From UBA1738 sp045655325 (GTDB taxonomy: Bacteria; Bacillota; Clostridia; UBA1381): a stretch of DNA of 8,947 nt. The notes under the pieces were generated by a model. It ran no database searches. It had not been told where the DNA came from and saw only the letters and a list, made by a program, of their open reading frames with translations. The translations under genes were made by a program, and so were the position numbers. The stretch spans positions 1 through 8,947 of the forward strand of contig JAZOOY010000024.1 of NCBI GenBank assembly GCA_045655325.1, written 5' to 3'. Each line of letters opens with the position of its first letter. The first letter of the stretch is position 1. Positions 6,695 to 8,947 of the stretch are shown here, in pieces.

Positions 6695-6724
6695 AAAAAC
6701 ACCGCTTATAAAAGCGGTGTTTTT
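6695..6724. terminator. Bidirectional intrinsic terminator between the recombinase gene and purL
   Basis: Stem ACACCGCTT (6699-6707) and AAGCGGTGT (6712-6720) pairs perfectly around the loop ATAA. Flanking A4 (6695-6698) and T4 (6721-6724) extend it to 13 base pairs and provide U-runs in both directions. It begins 3 bases after the recombinase stop and ends 4 bases before the purL stop, so it serves both convergent genes. Confidence 0.93.
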
Positions 6725-6728
6725 AGTT

Positions 6729-8947
6729 TTACTTAAAGTATTTAACAGCTGAGCGGAATAGTCCCAAATCGTAGTTACCAGGAACATTCTTATAAAGTCC
6801 TTCGCCGATACGTTCTGAGTGTCCCATCTTACCGAACACTCTACCGTCTGGAGAGATAATACCCTCGATTGCGCAAGTTGAGTCATTTGGATTGAACTGA
6901 ATATCGTTTGTAACATTACCTGCAAGGTCAACGTACTGTGTGATAATCTGTCCATTCTGAGCTAATTTCTTAACTGTTTCGCTATCAGCCAAGAATCTAC
7001 CTTCACCGTGTGAAATTGGAACAGTGTAGATTTCGCCAACCTTTGCTTCCATTAGCCAAGGAGAGTTATTTGAAACAAGCTTTGTTCTAACCTGCTTTGA
7101 CTGGTGGCGTGCAATTGTATTATAAGTAAGTGTTGGGCAAGTTTCGTCTGTATCAATAATCTTACCGTAAGGCACAAGACCCAGCTTGATTAATGCCTGG
7201 AATCCGTTACAGATACCGCCCATAAGACCATCTCTATTATCAAGTAGTTCTGTTACAGCATCTTTGATTTCAGGGTTTCTGAAGAACGCTGTGATGAACT
7301 TACCTGAACCGTCAGGCTCGTCACCGCCGGAGAATCCGCCAGGAACGAAGATAATCTGTGCATCCTTAACTTTCTTTGCAAAAACTTCAACAGATTCTGC
7401 GATGTTTTTGCTTGATAGGTTATTGATTACGAAAATTTCAGGATCAGCACCTGCCCACGCAAACTGCTTTGCAGTATCGTATTCACAGTTTGTTCCAGGG
7501 AATACTGTGATAAGTGCCTTTGGTTTTGCAACCTTAATAGCTGGTGCCTTAAAGGTTGTTGCTTCATACTTGAATTCAGGGATTTCTACCTTTGGAGTTT
7601 CGATATTGCACTTGAAGATTGGCTCAAGCTTATCTTCATAAATACCGCAAAGCTCTGCAAGGTCAAGTTTTTCACCCTTATATTCAATAGCAAATTCTTC
7701 AGTTGTTTCACCAAGTACGATACCCTCATCAACACTTCCGTCTGTTTCAAGAACGAATGCACCGTAGTTATATCCGAAGATTTCGTCCATAGCAACATCT
7801 TCATACTTAAAGCCGATGCCATTACCCATTGCCATCTTAAGGATTGCTTCTGCAACACCGCCGTAAGTTGGTGTGTATGCAGAGAATACCTTACCTGCTC
7901 TCATAAGGTCTGTAACCTTATTAAATAGAGCAATCTGTGATTTTGCGTCAGGAAGTCCTGCATCTGTATATTCCGGTTTCAAAAGTACAGTTTTGTGGCC
8001 TGCCGCCTTAAATTCCGGTGAAATGATGTTCTTAATCTTATCAGTTGTTACTGCGAAAGAAACAAGTGTTGGTGGAACGTCAATATCTTCGAAAGTACCA
8101 CTCATTGAGTCCTTACCACCGATTGATGCGATTTCAAAATCTTTCTGTGCCATAAATGCACCAAGAATTGCTGCAAGTGGCTTACCCCAACGCTTTGGAT
8201 CCTGCTTTGGCTTTTCAAAGTATTCCTGGAATGTTAGGTATACTTCTTCAAAAGATGCGCCCTCTGAAACAAGCTTTGCCACTGATTCAACAACTGCAAG
8301 ATATGCGCCGTGATATGGGCTCTTTTCTGTGATGAATGGGTTGTAACCCCAAGCCATTAGTGAACATGTATCTGTATCCTGTTTTTCAACAGAAATCTTG
8401 TTTACCATAGCCTGAATTGGTGTTCTCTGGTACTTACCGCCAAATGGCATCAATACTGTACCTGCACCGATTGTTGCGTCAAATCTTTCAGACAGACCTC
8501 TCTTTGAACAAACATTAAGGTCACCTGCCAATGCCTTGAAGTTATCAGCAAATGTTCCCTTTGTTTCTTTATTATAATCCTCAATCTTGTTTGGTGCGAT
8601 GTCAATGTGCTTTGGTGCACCGTTTGAGTTCAGGAATTCTCTTGAAATATTACAGATAGTGTTGCCATTCCAAGTCATTGTAAGGTATGCATCTTCCTTA
8701 ACCTTTGCAACAACAGTTGCCTCAAGGTTTTCAGTCTTAGCAAGCTCGCAGAAGCGGTCAACATCCTTAGCTTCTACAACAACAGCCATTCTCTCCTGAG
8801 ACTCAGAAATAGCAAGTTCTGTACCGTCAAGTCCGTCATACTTCTTGGGAACCTTATTAAGGTCGATTTCAAGACCGTCAGCAAGCTCACCGATAGCAAC
8901 TGATACACCACCTGCACCGAAGTCGTTACAACGCTTGATGAGGTATG
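6729..8947 (-). CDS. purL: Phosphoribosylformylglycinamidine synthase, single-chain, 3' part (PurL)
   Basis: Converts FGAR, ATP and glutamine to FGAM in purine synthesis. The window holds the last 738 codons, and the frame is open to the right edge. A single-chain clostridial (clade II) enzyme is about 1,240 residues, so roughly 500 N-terminal residues lie outside. Numbering the visible part from 1, CNDFGAGGVSVAIGELADG (6-24) and LAISESQERM (44-53) belong to the first ATP-binding half. GGKDSMSGTF (276-285) marks the second synthetase half. The C-terminal glutaminase domain (about 475-738) shows FPGTNCEYD (482-490), the nucleophile Cys579 in GGICNGFQAL, and His646 and Glu648 in ISHGEGRF, completing the Cys-His-Glu triad. 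The ATG at 8789 is internal, not a start. Lysine is mostly AAG here, unlike in recG, suggesting high expression. Neighbouring pur genes are not visible. Confidence 0.97.
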   Translation of the reverse strand, partial: YLIKRCNDFGAGGVSVAIGELADGLEIDLNKVPKKYDGLDGTELAISESQERMAVVVEAKDVDRFCELAKTENLEATVVAKVKEDAYLTMTWNGNTICNISREFLNSNGAPKHIDIAPNKIEDYNKETKGTFADNFKALAGDLNVCSKRGLSERFDATIGAGTVLMPFGGKYQRTPIQAMVNKISVEKQDTDTCSLMAWGYNPFITEKSPYHGAYLAVVESVAKLVSEGASFEEVYLTFQEYFEKPKQDPKRWGKPLAAILGAFMAQKDFEIASIGGKDSMSGTFEDIDVPPTLVSFAVTTDKIKNIISPEFKAAGHKTVLLKPEYTDAGLPDAKSQIALFNKVTDLMRAGKVFSAYTPTYGGVAEAILKMAMGNGIGFKYEDVAMDEIFGYNYGAFVLETDGSVDEGIVLGETTEEFAIEYKGEKLDLAELCGIYEDKLEPIFKCNIETPKVEIPEFKYEATTFKAPAIKVAKPKALITVFPGTNCEYDTAKQFAWAGADPEIFVINNLSSKNIAESVEVFAKKVKDAQIIFVPGGFSGGDEPDGSGKFITAFFRNPEIKDAVTELLDNRDGLMGGICNGFQALIKLGLVPYGKIIDTDETCPTLTYNTIARHQSKQVRTKLVSNNSPWLMEAKVGEIYTVPISHGEGRFLADSETVKKLAQNGQIITQYVDLAGNVTNDIQFNPNDSTCAIEGIISPDGRVFGKMGHSERIGEGLYKNVPGNYDLGLFRSAVKYFK

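Noticed and set aside
5657..6728. Recombinase as the integrase of a phage or conjugative element
   Set aside because: No excisionase, relaxase, phage genes, tRNA target or flanking direct repeats are visible; both neighbours are intact housekeeping genes.
7186..8313. Long plus-strand open frames opposite purL (7186-7641 and 7873-8313)
   Set aside because: They are antisense shadows of a strongly conserved gene, with no family resemblance or good start signals.
8787..8789. ATG at 8789 as the purL start
   Set aside because: Conserved PurL sequence continues in frame to the window edge, so this Met is internal.

Overview
The window looks like ordinary chromosome of a low-GC Gram-positive bacterium, most likely an anaerobic Clostridia member (Oscillospiraceae or Lachnospiraceae-like). 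This is judged from AT-rich DNA, strong AAGGAG/AAGGGGTGAT-type ribosome binding sites, sigma-A promoters with 17-base spacers, the Firmicutes order asp23(yloU)-fakA(yloV)-recG, and a long single-chain clade II type FGAM synthase. The genus cannot be fixed from the sequence alone.

Layout. A leftward (minus-strand) operon fills 1-5501. It starts at a sigma-A promoter near 5534-5562 and runs asp23/yloU, fakA (fatty acid kinase), recG (branched-DNA helicase), rsmD (16S rRNA m2G966 methyltransferase), coaD (phosphopantetheine adenylyltransferase) and a coiled-coil protein gene cut by the left window edge. asp23-fakA-recG are packed 4 and 6 bases apart. rsmD has its own promoter in the 109-base recG-rsmD gap, so rsmD, coaD and the last gene can also be transcribed separately. 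The last gene has a good start and ribosome binding site but an in-frame TAG at codon 36.

A 155-base divergent intergenic region (5502-5656) carries back-to-back promoters, an 11-base tandem duplication and an AT-rich inverted repeat. To its right, on the plus strand, is a complete tyrosine recombinase of XerS-like form (5657-6691) with all six expected active-site residues. A perfect bidirectional hairpin terminator (6695-6724) separates it from the convergent 3' part of purL (6729-8947), which includes the whole glutaminase domain and runs off the right edge.

How the genes relate. Most are housekeeping: lipid precursor activation (FakA), CoA synthesis (CoaD), purine synthesis (PurL), DNA repair (RecG) and ribosome maturation (RsmD). 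I see no defence system, CRISPR array, RNA gene or insertion sequence. The points most worth a second look are the in-frame amber codon in the coaD-adjacent gene and the stand-alone XerS-like recombinase with its structured upstream region. I do not see convincing evidence of an undescribed multi-gene system.
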